From assembly GCF_036320965.1 (NCBI RefSeq), contig NC_092234.1:45419012-45483011 (forward strand): a stretch of DNA of 64,000 nt. Reading direction: 5' to 3'. Within the stretch, counting starts at the first letter, position 1. Every line of letters begins with the position of its first letter. The DNA is from Panulirus ornatus (lineage: Eukaryota; Arthropoda; Malacostraca; Decapoda; Palinuridae). The position numbers and the translations under genes are program-made. This document shows positions 12,901 to 27,900 of the stretch, in pieces. Under the pieces are notes generated by a model, which did no database searches, was not told the origin of the DNA, and was given only the letters and a program-made list of their open reading frames with translations.

Positions 12901-15900
12901 GAGATTTGAATTCAGCCTGAACAGTACTTCTTAAACTGAAGTTTTCAGCAAATCTGTTACCCTCAGAAAATACCAAAAAATGGTGATAATAGTTCTGAGA
13001 ATTTTTTAGCCCGAAAACCTTTTTGTTTTACGATTGAATCATGACATACTGAATCACCTCTATACTTAAATAATCACGAAAAATATCTCAAAATGCTTCC
13101 CAAAGGCTAAAGACACCCAATACATACAAAAAGATTAATCAGAGAATCTTCTAAATGACTACCAAGCAATTAATCATTTAGAGGCCTTAATATCCACAAT
13201 ATATATTTCAACAATGGAATCGAAATCAGCATGAAAAAAATTCCTTATACTAAGGTTTTCAAGCTAATTCATTACCCTCATAAAAATACTAAAAATTGCA
13301 GGTAATAGTTCTGACAATTTCTTTTGCCCCCAAACCTTTTTGTTTTGAAACTGAAATATAATGAAATGCTTCTATACTTGAAATAATCACAGATAATATC
13401 TCACAATGCTTCCTTAAGCAGAAAGATACCTAATACATACAAACAGAAAAATCATAGAATCTTCTGAAAGACTAAAATGATTAATTACTTCTTTACAGGC
13501 CTTAATGTTGCCCAACATATATTTCACCCCCAGATTCAAATTCAGCATGAAAAGTAGTTTCATCTACATATAACATTAGTGTGTGAAACATATACAATAT
13601 GCATATACTAACAGTAATAAATGGCTTTTAATGAAGTTGATTAACAAACCTGGGGTAGCATGAAATGTCACCGAAGCCCATACATATGCATTGATTCTCA
13701 CAACCTTTATAGAACTTCTCATCTCTGGCATAAGTGATGTTGCCTTCTGTACAGCCATCAGAGGGTAGAGACGGAGCCCGGGCAGCATCAGTGGCAGCCT
13801 CTGAGGTTGAATTGCATACACGCAATTTACAACATGAATCCTCAGGATCGGGAAGATACTCACATCCAGGCTCGGTCTCTGAGCCATCCTCGTGAGGAAA
13901 CTCACACCGTGGCTGTAAAGAAGAAAAATGTGAACTTATGAATGAGATATTCCAGCAATATAGCAAAAAGAAAAAAAAATGCATTTATTGTCATAAAGAT
14001 TTGGCTTATTGGGGGGGGGGAGACCTGAACTAAATCTTATGTTTCAGGCAGATGCCAACTGATACAGCTTTATACTGTAAATCATACAATTAGCACAAAT
14101 AAAATGCTGTAATGAACTCCAAACAAATGCAGACAAAACTGATTGCTAGCTCTCCCTAACATAAACAAAAAAATTTCTTCATACTTAAACCTATCGCTGG
14201 ATGAAAAAACCTCAACTTCAGACCACTACTTACTCAAAATATACTTGTTCGAAGCTAGCATGACACAAGGCTTGGTCTGAGCACTGATGATCTTCATAAT
14301 TTGAGTAAATGATCTGCCAGAAGTATAGATCTCATATTTGACTTTAATATGTTTGTAATGATGCAAAGATTACTTAGGGACTAACAGAAACTCCAAAGTT
14401 GTTTTAAGATATGGATGTAAAGCATTTATTATAAGACATAATGCAAAATGGCCTCGGCATCAACATATCAAAGGTCGAAACAAGCTAAAGGTGACAGAAG
14501 GATTTCGGGGTTGACGATGTACCCAACGTGTCACCAGAGCACAAAAAGAACTGTAAATGATACAAAGTATCTACTAGCAAATACAAACACATGGAATCAC
14601 TGATCCAGAAGTTCACTTCTCAGGTAGAAAAAGCAGGTCATGACAGCTTAATTTACTGGGAGGCCATCACTATACATCTGTATACAAAAACATATGACCA
14701 GACATTATATATCAATTGAAAACTGTACTAAGATGCAAAACAAAACAAACTTAACCAAAACCCAACCAAGCTATTCACAATGTGTATTAGACCCAAACTG
14801 GAACATGGTTCACAAGTTTGCTGACTGTGCCTACAGAAGGGCAAAGAAATTAAAACAATTCTAGAAAAGAGTACACAAAGATGATACCTGAAATAAGAGA
14901 AATGAGTAATAGGAAGAGGTTATATGCACTAAATGTGCCCAGAACAGAAAAGAGAAGAGTAAGGGGAGATTTGATAACAACATTCAGGTTTCTAAGCCAG
15001 TCTGACAATGCTGATACTGTAAAGTTCTTTGTGTGATGCAAAAATTGACTAATCTTAGGCTATAGCATCAAACAAACCAAGAAAAGTTTTTGAAAAGATT
15101 AAAAGAACCTTTTCTAAGTAACATAGTAGTGGGCAAATGGAGTAAGCTAATTGAATGCTTACAGTACAATAATTGTTTGATCTTCGAAAGTTCAAGAAAA
15201 GGGACATTGTTCAATCTTAGAAAGTTCAAGAAAAGGAGACCAACAAAAGGAGGCCCATAAGAGCAGAAATTCCTCCCTATGCCATAAATATAAGTAATAA
15301 AATAAGTAATTGCATATTAAGAAATAAACTCACATCACTTACAGAAATACAAAGTAGGAGATGGGATCACATGAGCGAAAAGCAGTCTCCACATAAGCAA
15401 AAGTAAGATACAAATATAAACTGATACATTTCACAGTTATCCCTGGGGATAGGGGATTAAGAATACTTCCCACGTATTCCCTGCGTGTCGTAGAAGGCGA
15501 CTAAAAGGGGAGGGAGCGGGGGGCTGGAAATCCTCCCCTCTCGTTTTTTTTTTTTTTTTTTAATTTTCCAAAAGAAGGAACAGAGGGGGCCAGGTGAGGA
15601 TATTCCAAAAAAGGCCCAGTCCTCTGTTCTTAACGCTACCTCGCTAACGCGGGAAATGGCGAATAGTTTAAAAGAAAAAGAAAGAAAGACATTTCACAGA
15701 ATGTGCTCAAAAAAAAAGAAACTCATACATAACCCTTTTGTAGCTATTCATGGCCTATTCACGTCCACGAGCAAAGGAGTCTAGTCAATCCATGGTTAGC
15801 ATTGATGCACCATGGCAGCATGAAGTATGGTGAGGAAAAGCTTCATACAGCTGCTCTAAAGTCATCTATATGTCATGGTGGTCCTACATAGCAGCAAAGG

Positions 15901-18900
15901 TATCAACAGACTTGAAAAAATGCAAAATGAACCCTTAAGAATCATACTTGGTTGCCTGAAGAGCACTAAAGTACTCAACATGCAGAAAGAACTTGGTATT
16001 CCAAGCAATGACGACAGAACACTTGAAATCAATCTTATGAGAGGACTGAAATTTCTGAGTAGTGATCCAGATAGTGTTGCCTCTAAAAGATTATTAATCC
16101 ATGTATGTCAAGGCACAAGTGAATATATATGGATCCAAATAATAGCCAACCACATGATAACGTTTGAAGTACAAAATCTATATAAAATTAGGAAATAACA
16201 GCATTTCCTGCCTTTCTGACAGATAACTCCCTTTCAATCACTACACCTACTTATCTACCAAAGAATCTTATTGATTATAATCTTCACCTTGAACACTCAG
16301 CCAAAACAGGTGCTCTTGAACACATATAGAAACTTCAGACTGAAAATAACATTGATCAGCGCATCTATATGGATGGTTCTTGTGATTCTGCCACTGGGAG
16401 GGCTCACAGAGCTGCAAGGGTGATCTAGCCCTACGGTAATAAATTAGAGAAAAATGTCAGAAACAAATAATTAAGCATCTGTCCTACAGACTGAATTGTT
16501 CACCTTACTTATCACACTTGAGCCACTACAAATTGCTGCCACAGACAGTTTAATTATCTCTGATTCTTTATCTTCACTACTTGCCTTAAACACCCTGAGA
16601 TTAGAATGTAATATGTGGGTCTCTGAAGCCAGAGACACATTCGAACATTACTGCTCAAGGGATTCATATCAATTTGCTATGGATTACCTCCCACAGGCCT
16701 CCATGAACATGACAAAGCTGATGCTTGAGCCAAACTTGCTCTTAGTACAGGTGATGTTGAAAACAACATTGGGTTGTCAATTAGAAGCCTCAAAACTGTA
16801 ACTGGAAAGGAACTAACAGACCTCTTTGAAGCACAAAGATGAGTTTAGACAAGCACAAGTAGAAACATTTTCCATCACAGTGAAATGTGTAAAGTAAAGC
16901 ATGCATATTAAGAAAGCACTAAGATCAGCTGATACAAGATGTAACTGCTTGACTAAGCCTAGGGTATAGGTACTATTGGCACTTTGGCCTGTATGGAGAT
17001 GTTAATCATGTTTGTGGCCAAAGATTGGGACACAAACTAAAACAGTATGACTTAGAATGTGAAAAAATAGAGCCTTTCAGGGATATGTCTAAACAAACCC
17101 TGCAAAGAAATGTCACACCTCTTGCTAATAATATGATACCTGAAATTTTACATTTGTATCCATTTTTAGCACCAAATCAGTAACACTTACCACATGAAAC
17201 TATGTAATGTATGTAATGAAACATCTATAATGAATTTTGTAACATCTTATGTAATATTAACCCACTGAAGTCTAAGACCCTTTGTGAACTCTGTAATCCT
17301 TTTGCACTACCGCTCAGCATGGGGTGTAAAACAAAAGTGCTGGTGTTACCAACACTAATCAATCTAATCAATTTTAAAGTAGCTATGCAAAAAATTCAAT
17401 AGCTGCTTTTTTTCACACCCCTTTTCTCCCTTTCTTCTAATTACAATTTTCTTCATTACTCTCTAACACTTACTTCACACTCTATTTCAGTATTGTTATT
17501 GCAGGCACAGCGATAGTCACATTCATCATAGAAAACATCTCCTGGCCGGTAAGTGCTATTTTTGAATGTGCAGCTTCCTTCCTTGCGTCCAGCAGATGGA
17601 TCTGTGTGAACAATTATATTAGCTGAAGAAATGTACAAAATCTAAATAAGTTTTCAGGTATGTTTATCATTTCCCACATTAGTGAGGTAGCACTAGAAAC
17701 AGATGAACATATACCCTCATTTGCTTACAAACTGTCATGTGTAATGCCCTGAAACCAGATCCCCCATCCACAACCAGGAAAGTGCTGTTTCAAAGACTGA
17801 AGTGCCAAGCATGATTTGGTGGGATTGTATTGGGAGGATTTCTGTGTCACTGTGGAAGTGTTGAATATTTGTGGTTGCTAAGCATCCAGTGATTGTCCTG
17901 GGTGTTCAATTTTGTATGGTTTGCAGGTCTGTTATATTTGCTTTTAAGAGGGTGGAAGACTAGTCAGGTGAAGCATAGTTGCTTGTTAAGGATGCTAAAA
18001 GATTCTTTGTCTTGTCCAAATCTGGAGCCATGTAGTGTTGGAAGGGCATTCAGTTTGTGTGTTACTTTTGTGTTGATATTACTGGTGTGGGGATTAAATG
18101 CCATGTGCATTTCATATGTGATGACTAGAATGGTTGTATTTAATTCAGTGGTTGTGAATGTCCATTTAAGGTGAGTGGAGGGTGTGAGTTGGATTCAAGT
18201 TTGTCTGGAGTTAAATGGGCAAGTGAAGACTTCTGTGGAGATGTAGGCATTCTATTCTGGATTAGCTATTGTTCCAATTGTGTAATTTAGCGCTGCACTT
18301 TTGGTTACTACTGTGGCATCAAAGTGTTGTGGTGTGATTGAGAGGTTATCTGTATTTAAGAGGACCTTCATGTTCTTGTAAGCTTGAGTTAATGGGAGGC
18401 TGTGTAGGAATAGAATGAAAGGAACTGGAGAAAGAACTGCAACTTGGGGAATTCTGCTGTAGAGTTTAAGGGTTTTAGAGGTAAAGCTACAAAACTGACC
18501 AACCACATTTTGTCACCGTTGCGGAAAGAGGTGTCAAGTATGTTTTGCGTGAGGATGTAATGAGGAACAGTGTCAAATACTTTGCTGATGTCTACTGCCA
18601 CTAGTATTGTGTAGGATGGTGGTTGTGGTTAGTTGAAGCCATCTGTATTGTGTGAGGTCACTGTGTAGAGTGATGGTGGAGCCATATTGTGTTGTGGGAG
18701 ATATTTTGCTTCATCCTGTTGTGGATCAGCTTTTCAGAGTTTAAATACTGAAGACAGAATTGATATCGGGCAACATAAGGAGGGGGAGTCGAGTGGTTTG
18801 GGGAGCTTTACGAATGGTATCATATATTTCACACATTCTTTTGCTTTGTCCCTCATTAGCAAGTTAGTACCTGGAACAGATGAAGACATGCCTCAGTTGT

Positions 18901-21900
18901 TCACATCCACTTGATAAATAATTACGCATACTAGGGATAGGAGAAAAACTACCCACATACCACCTGCATTTTGTAGAAGGCAAATTGGAGGGGCAGGGTG
19001 AAATGTCTGGGGTAAACCATGGAAAGGTCTGTGGGGTCTGGATGTGGTTATGGAGCTGTGTTACACATGTGCATTACATGACAGCTAGAGCCTTTAAGTA
19101 TAGTATATTTATCTGGATGTCTAAATTCTTATCAAAATGCTTATATGAAAAGAAGAATACTTAAAAGCATACTTACCAGGAGTGCATCCATGAACTAAGT
19201 CTGATGCATCACCAGTAAAACCTTGAAGACAATGACAGTAGCCAAGGGTCAGGTCACTGTCAATATCACTAAGGTCCTTAGGAGCCACAGCACCAGAGAT
19301 GCACTCAGCATTTGGGCCACACACTACATTTGTGCACTGACTGAAGGCTGTGGACAGAATGAAGAGAGACATTAGGAAATAATAAAGGATTGAGGCTGGG
19401 TAATCCCAAATCTGCAAATGAATTCCAAAAAAGGATTATGTGCTGTCATATGTAAGCAGTGTGCCCCACATTCATTTACAAGCTATGTAGATACGTACGG
19501 CTGAAGAGCATCTGAAAAATCAATAAAAGAGTGCACAATGATGAAAGTTGTAGACATCTTCGAAAGAATAATTTAAATATGTTGTGTATGTCAGACAAAG
19601 TTAAAGGGTACTGAAATATCTGACTAGAATGGAGTGAAAGGCAAGAAATCAGGCTTATAAGATGTAAAATATGGACATTTAAAGGAAAGTGAGAAATATG
19701 ATGAAAGGTGAATGGCTGAAAATACATATGATCACTCTAACTAACAATGAAGTATGACAAGCTTAAAATGACTAAGAATCCTATATGTGCCAGGCAATAA
19801 TAGAAAAGAGGAGCATAATGACACATTCAAGAGGGGAATTAATGAACAGCCATAGAGAAAAAGATCACTGAGAGGTGTGACATGAATTGACAAGTGGAAG
19901 GTAAAGTGAAGGGAGTGGAAGTGTGCACAGAACCATTGTAACTGCATCACTGTTTATGTAATATGCACACCTTGGGGAAGAAGCTTCCCACTTAACATAT
20001 TCCTCTGTCATATTCCTCCACCTGAGCTATTTAGCTTTTACATTATTGACCTAAATTTTTTCATGTAAAAAAATATCTGGTTATGGGAGAATTTGCAAAA
20101 AGTTGGATTACCATATGTGGAGTCTTCCATAAATCAGGGGGCCCTCTGTATGTATATTTTTTTTCATACTTGACTACTACTTCACACTCTGGCAAAGAGC
20201 ACCAGGAACAGACAAAGAAAAGGTCTCATTCACTTACATCCATTCTCTAGCTACAATGTATAATGCAGCAAATTCACAGCCACCAATCTACAACTACACC
20301 TCACACACCTTTCCATGGATTCCAAAGGCTGCTTCATGTGCCCTGGTTCACTCCACTGACAGAATATCACCCAGTGTACCACATTGCTATAATTCATTCT
20401 ATCCCAAACACAATTTTCATCCTCCTTGACGTTCAGGCCTCATGGACACAAAATTTTTTCACTCTATCCTTCCATCTCCAATGCAGTCTCTCCATTCTCC
20501 TTATACCCTCCATGCCTGACATGTATCCTCTTTGACAACCTCTTCTCACTCGTACTCTCCATATATCCAAACACTTCAGTATACCTTCAGCTTTCTCATA
20601 CATACTACTCTCAACTACCGCACTTCTCTCTTATCCTATTACTTCATGTTTGTCAACCCTCCTCACACCACATATTGCCCAAAAACATTTCATTTCCAAC
20701 ACATCCAACCTCTTCTACACTTTTTTATCTAGAGCCCATGCCCCATGTCTATACAACATCATCCAAACTACTATACCATCAAACATACCAAAATTTGCCC
20801 TCAACAACACCTCTCATTCCACACATTTGCCCATAACCTTAACCCCCTCACCTACTCTATGGCTTACCTTAGATTTCAGTTTCACTTGCTGCCATGTCCA
20901 ATCCCAGGTATCTAAATCATCCCACTTTCTCCACGTTCTCTCTGTGTAAGTGCAGACTACAAATGACCAGTCTTTCCACTGCTAAACCTAATAACTTTAC
21001 TCACATACACTTTCAACCTTCTCCTCTGACATACTCTTAAAATCAGAAACCTGCTTCGGTAATTTCTTACTAGAATCAGCCATCAGTTCTGTATCATCAG
21101 CAAACAACAACTGACTCATCTAACAGGTAACACCATCCTTAAAAGACTGCAGACCTGCCACTATCTCCAAGATCCCTGCATTCAACTCCATCGCAACTCT
21201 ATCCCTAAACATATTAAACAGCCATAGTAACATTACATCCTTACAACTTACCCTACCTTACCTTTATCTAGAACCACTAATCCTCCTCTCCTCCTACTCA
21301 CATATATGGTTCCTCTCTAGAAAAAATTTTCGTTGCTTCTGGCACCTCTTTATCTATCTATCTACCTACCTAACTTTGTATCTGAAGCGTGTTCCCTTCA
21401 GGAACTCTCTCAAGGGGACAGGCACAGCAAAAGTCTCCATAACTGGTGCATTCCAGTACCACTTTTAGCCTTTAATGCCTTACTAAACTCTTCTCCAAAA
21501 TCATAAATACATGACACTTCCCACACTGCATCTACAATATATCAACACTACCATGCTCTTTCTCCAGATCCATATATATCTTATTTTATTTTTATTATAC
21601 TATACTTGAACGCCATTTCCCGTGTCAGCTAGGTAGCACCAGGAAACAGACGAAGAATGCCCCATCCACTGATATACACATATATACACAGCCGCCCATA
21701 CAAGCACATATATATACATATACACATGTACATACATATAAATACACATACATAGATATAAACATGTATACACATGTACATATTCATACTTGCTTGCCTT
21801 CATTCATTCTCAGCACTACCCAGCCCCACAGAAAACAGCATCGCCACCCCCTGCTTCAGTTAAGTAGCACCAGGAAAACAGACAAAAAAGGCCACATTCA

Positions 21901-24900
21901 TTCACACTCAGTCTCTAGCTGTCATGTGCAATGCACCAAAAACACAGCTCCCTACCCACATCCAGGCCCCACAGAACTTTCCATGGTTTACCACAGACGT
22001 TTCACATGCCCTGATTCAGTCCACTCATAGCACATCGACCCAGGTATACCATATTGTTCCAATTCACTCTATTCCTTACATACCTCTCACCCTCCTGTAT
22101 GTTCACATCCTGATCACTCAAAATCTTTTTCACTCCATCCTTCTACCTCCAATTTGGTCTCCCACTTCTCCTTATTCCCTCTACCTCTGACACATATATC
22201 CTCTTTGTCAATCTTTCCTCACACATTCTCTCCATATGTCCAAACCATTTCAACACACCCTCGTCTGCTTTCTCAACCACACTCTTTTTATTTCCACACA
22301 TCTCTCTTACCCTTTCATCACCTACTCGATCAAACCACCTTACACCACATATAATCCTCAAGTATTTCATTTCCAATGCATCCATCCTCCTCCATACAAT
22401 CCTATCTATAACCCATGCCTCGCAACCATATAATATAGTTGGAACTACCATTCCTTCAAACATACCCATACCCATGACAGAGAGAGACCGAGTGTGAACA
22501 AATATGGCCTTTTTGTCTGTTTTCCTGGTGCTACCTCACTGACACTGGGGGTGGCAATGCTGTTTCCTGCAGGGCGAGGTGGCATCGGGAATGGATAAAT
22601 ATGTACATGTATATATTCATTTATTTATTTATTTATTCGTTTTGCTTTTTCGCTGTCTCCCGCGTTAGCGAGGTTGTGCAAGGAAACAGATGAAAGAAAT
22701 GGCCCATACCCACCCACATACACATGTATATACATACATGTCCACACACGCAAATATACATACCTATACATCTCAATGTATACATATATATATACACACA
22801 CAGACATATACATATATACACATGTACATAATTCATACTGTCTGCCCTTATTCATTCCCATCGCCACCCCTACACATGAAATAACAACCCCCTCCCCCCA
22901 AATGTGCGTGAGGTAGCGCTAGGAAAAGACAACAAAGGCCACATTCGTTCACACTCAGTCTCTAGCTGTCATGTAATAATGCACCGAAACCACAGCTCCC
23001 TTTCCACATACAGGCCCCACACAACTTTCCATGGTTTACCCCAGACGCTTCACATGCCCTGGTTCAATCCACTGACAGCATGTCGACCCCAGTATACCAC
23101 ATCGATCCAATTCACTCTATTCCTTGCACGCCTTTCACCCTCCTGCATGTTCAGGCCCCGATCACTCAAAATCTTTTTCACTCCATCTTTCCACCTCAAA
23201 TTTGGTCTCCCACTTCTCCTCGTTCCCTCCACCTCCGACACATATATCCTCTTGGTCAATCTTTCCTCACTCATTCTCTCCATGTGACCAAACCATTTCA
23301 AAACACCCTCTTCTGCTCTCTCAACCACGCTCTTTTTATTTCCACACATCTCTCTTACCCTTACATTACTTACTCGATCAAACCACCTCACATCACATAT
23401 TGTCCTCAAACATCTCATTTCCAGCATACCCACCCTCCTGCGCACAACTCTATCCATATCCCATGCCTCGCAACCATACAACATTGTTGGAACCACTATT
23501 CCTTCAAACATACCCATTTTTGCTTTCTGAGATAATGTTCTTGACTTCCAAACATTCTTCAAGGCTCCCAGGATTTTCATCCCCTCCCCCACCCTATGAT
23601 TCACTTCCACTTCCATGGTTCCATCCGCTGCCAGATCCACTCCCAGATATCTAAAACACTTTACTTCCTCCAGTTTTTCTCCATTCAAACTTACCTCCCA
23701 TATGACTTGACCCTCAACCCTACTGTACCTAATAACCTTGCTCTTATTCACATTTACTCTTAACTTTCTTCTTTCACACACTTTACCAAACTCAGTCACC
23801 AGCTTCTGCAGTTTCTCACATGAATCAGCCTAACCTAACCTAACCTAACCTAACAACCATAAAGTCAATTAGGAACAATCACGGACTTCAATTAATGTAT
23901 AGCGATGATGGATACAGCATTTTGTTAATTTCTTAAACCTGTAAAACATTTTGATATTGCACTATATACTAATTGATGTTGATGAATTCAGCAAGTGTCT
24001 ATCATTCAATATCTATCTGGGACTACATCATCATATAATTCATCTATCTGGGATCCTCAATATCACCATTCATCTTTTTTTTATCTAAGACTTATCAACA
24101 TATAATGAAAGGGACAATCATAATCTCACCTACTGGATCCCTGGCACAGAGAACAACAACACAACATTCATCATTTTCATTTGGCTGCTCGCTGCACATA
24201 GGATCTCCTTTGAATGAACCAGCCCTGAAAATTAGAAAAAATGAATTATCTAACCGACCAATCAACTTAAGTCACCCATAAGTTCCTTTAAAAACTTATC
24301 ATAAGAAGTATTTTTCATGCTAAAAGCAAATCTGGCATTAAAATATTGTTTGGTCATCTTTATGACATTCATTTAATTAAAGCTGTTAAATGAAATAAAT
24401 TTAAAAATATTTTCTGCTCCTTTGCATCGTATTAAATGGGTATGTATCGGTAACTGAGAGCATTATGATATACCATCTACGATTATTTCAAGTATAGAAG
24501 TGTTTGAATATCTTATCTTTCAATTTTGAAAGTAAAAGTTTTGGGGGCCAAAAAATACCCTAAACAATTACCTTCAATTTTGGTATTTTTCTCAGAAAAA
24601 AGATTTCCTTTATAAACTCATTATAAGAAGTATTTTTCATGCTGAATACAAATCAGGTGTTATAGTTTAGTCGTCTTTATGACATTCAATTAAGCTGTTA
24701 AATGAAGTCAATTTCAAAATATTTTCTTCTTTGAATCATATTTACTGGATATGTTTCGGTAACTATGAGCATTGTCATACATTTTCCATGATTATTTCAA
24801 GTATAGAACTGTTTGAATATCTTATCTTCCAATTTTAAAACAAAAAGTTTTTGGAGCATTTTTCTCAGAAAAATAGGTTTCCTTTAAAAACTCACTATGA

Positions 24901-27900
24901 GAAATATATTTTCTGCTGAATACAAATCTGGTGTTAGAATATTGTTTAGTCGTTTTCATGACATTCAATCAAGCTGTTCAATGACTTCCATGTCAAATAT
25001 TTCTGATTCTTTGCATCATATTTACTGGGTATGTATTGGTGACTAAGAGCATTATGATATATTTTTCATGATCAAATCATGTATAGAAGTGTTTGAATAT
25101 CTTATCTTTCAATTTTAAAACAAAAAAGCTTCTTCTCAGAAAAATAGATTACCTTCAAAAACTTATCATAAGAAATATTTTTCGTGCTGAATACAAATCT
25201 GGTGTTAGAATAATGTTTTGTCCTCTTAATGACATTCAATTAAGCTGTTAAATGAAATCAATTTCAAAATATTTCTAATCCTTTGCATCGTATTTACTAT
25301 ATATGTATCGGTGACTGAGAGCATTATGACATATTTTCCATGATTATTTCAAGTATAGAAGTGTTTGAGTATTTTATCTTTTAATTTTGAAACAAAAAAA
25401 TTTTTGAGCTAAAAAATTCCCTGAACAAAAACCTTCAGTTTTTGGCATTTTTGTCAGAAAAATAGATTTCCTTTAAAAACTCACTATGAGAAATGTATTA
25501 CATGCTGAATACAAATCTGGTGTTAGAATATCTTTTAGTTGTTTTTATGACATTCAATTAAGCTGTTAAATGAATTCAAAATATTTTCTGATCCTTTGCA
25601 TCGTATTTACAGGGTATGTATTGGTGACTAAGAGCATTATGATATATTTTCCATGATTATTTCAAGTATAGAAGTGTTTTAATGTTTTAATATTTTATCT
25701 TTCAAATTTGAAACAAAAAGTTGTCTGAGTTAAAAAAAAAATACCCTGAAATATTACCTTCAAGTATTGGGAGTTTTCTCGGAAAACAGATTCCCTTTAA
25801 AAACTCATTATAAGAATTATTTTTCATGCTGAATACAAATCTGATGTTAAAATATTGTTTAGTCATCTTTACAACATTCAATTATGCTGTTAATTGAAGT
25901 CAATTTTAAAACGTTTTTTGATCCTTTGCATTGTATTTACTGGGTATGAATTGGTAAGTGTGAGCTTTATGATATATGTTAAATGATTATTTCAAGTATA
26001 GAAGTGTTTGAATATCTTATCTTTCAATTTTGAAACAAATAGTTTTTTGAGTTAAAAGACCCTCGGAACTATTACCTTCAATTTTTGGTATGTCTTGGAA
26101 AAATAGATTTCCTTTAAAGACTCACTATAAGAAGTATTTTTCCTGTTGAATACAAATCTGGTGTTAAAATAACGTTTATTCACCTTTATGACATTCAATA
26201 AAGCTATTAAATGAAGTCAATTTTAAAATATTTTTTGCTCCTTTGCATTGTATTTACTGAGTATATATCGGTACCTGAGAGCAGTATGATATATTTTCCA
26301 TGATCATTTCAAATATAGAAGCGTTTCAATATCTTATCTTTCAATTTTGAAACAAAAGGTTTTTGGAGCTAAAAATTACCCTGAGCTATTACCTTCAATT
26401 TCTGGTATTTTTCTCAGAAAAACATGTTTCCTTTAAAAACTCAATATAAGAAGTAATTTTCATTCTGAATACAAATCTGGTCATATAATGATGTTTAGTC
26501 ATCTTCTGGGCATTTAATTAAGATGTTAAATGATGTCAATTTAAAGATATTTTTTGTTCCCTTGCATCGTATTTACTGAGTATATGTATTGGTTACTGAA
26601 AGCATTATGATATATCTCCATGATTATTTTAGGTGTTGAAGTGTTTGAATATCTTATCTTTCAATTTTGAAACAAAAAGTCTTTAGAGTTAAAAAAATAG
26701 ATTTCCTTTAGAAACTTATCATAAGAAGTATTTTTCATGTTGAATACAAAAATGGTGTTAAAATATCGTTTAGTCCTTTTAATGATGCTCAATTAAGCTG
26801 TCAATTAAAACATTTTAAAATATCATGTGATCCTTTGCATCTTATTTGCTATGTACGTACTGGTAACTGAGAGCATTATGATGTATTAACCATGATTATT
26901 TCAAGTACAGAAGTGTCTGAATATCTTATCTTTCATATTTTGAATAAAAAAAAATTTTGGAGCTAAAAAATACCTTGAAGTATTACCTTCAATTTTTGGT
27001 ATTTTTCTCAGAAAAAAAAGGTTTCCTTTAAAAACTCATTATAAAAAGTATTTTTCATGCTGAATACATATATGGTCTTAAAATAATATTTAGTCCTCTT
27101 AATGAGACTTAATTAAGCTGTTAAATGAAGTCAATTTTAAAATATTTCTGCTCCACTGCATCGTATTTAATGAGTATGTATCGGCAAATTGGGGAAGACC
27201 AGTGTGGTTTCAGAAGTGGTAGAGGATGTGTGGATAAGGTGTTTGCTTTGAAGAATGTATGTGAGAAATACTTAGAAAAGCAAATGGATTTGTATGTAGC
27301 ATTTATGAATCTGGAGCAGGCATATGGTAGAGTTGATAGAGATAATCTGTGGGGGATATTAAGAATATATGGTGTGGGAGGCAAGTTGTTAGAAGCAGTG
27401 AAAAGTTTTTATCGAGGATGTGGGGCATTTGTACTTGTAGGAAGATAGGAAAGTGATTGGTTCTCAGTGAATGTTGGTTTGCGGCAAGGGTGCATGATGT
27501 CTCCGTGGTTGTTTAATTTGTTTATGGATGGGGTTGTTAGGGAGGTGAATGCAAGAGTTTTGGAAAGACAGGCAAGTATGCAGTCTGTTGTGGATGAGAG
27601 AGCTTGGGAAGTGAGTTAGTTGTTGTTCGCTGATGATACAGTGTTGGTGGCTGATTCAGGTGAGAAACTGCAGAAGCTGGTGACTGAGTTTGGTAAAGTG
27701 TGTGAAAGAAGAAAGCTGAGAGTAACTGTGAATAAGAGAAAGGTTATTAGGTATAGTAGGGTTGAGGGACAAGTCAACTGGGAGGTAAGTTTGAATGGAG
27801 AAAAACTGGAGGAAGTGAAGTGTTTTAGATATCTGGGAGTGGATTTGGCAGCAGATGGAAGCATGGAAGCGGAAGTGAATCATAGGGTGGGGGAGGGGGC

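Noticed and set aside
15437..15688. tRNA gene in the SINE head
   Set aside because: I could not find convincing A and B boxes or a cloverleaf; left as SINE of unknown head type.
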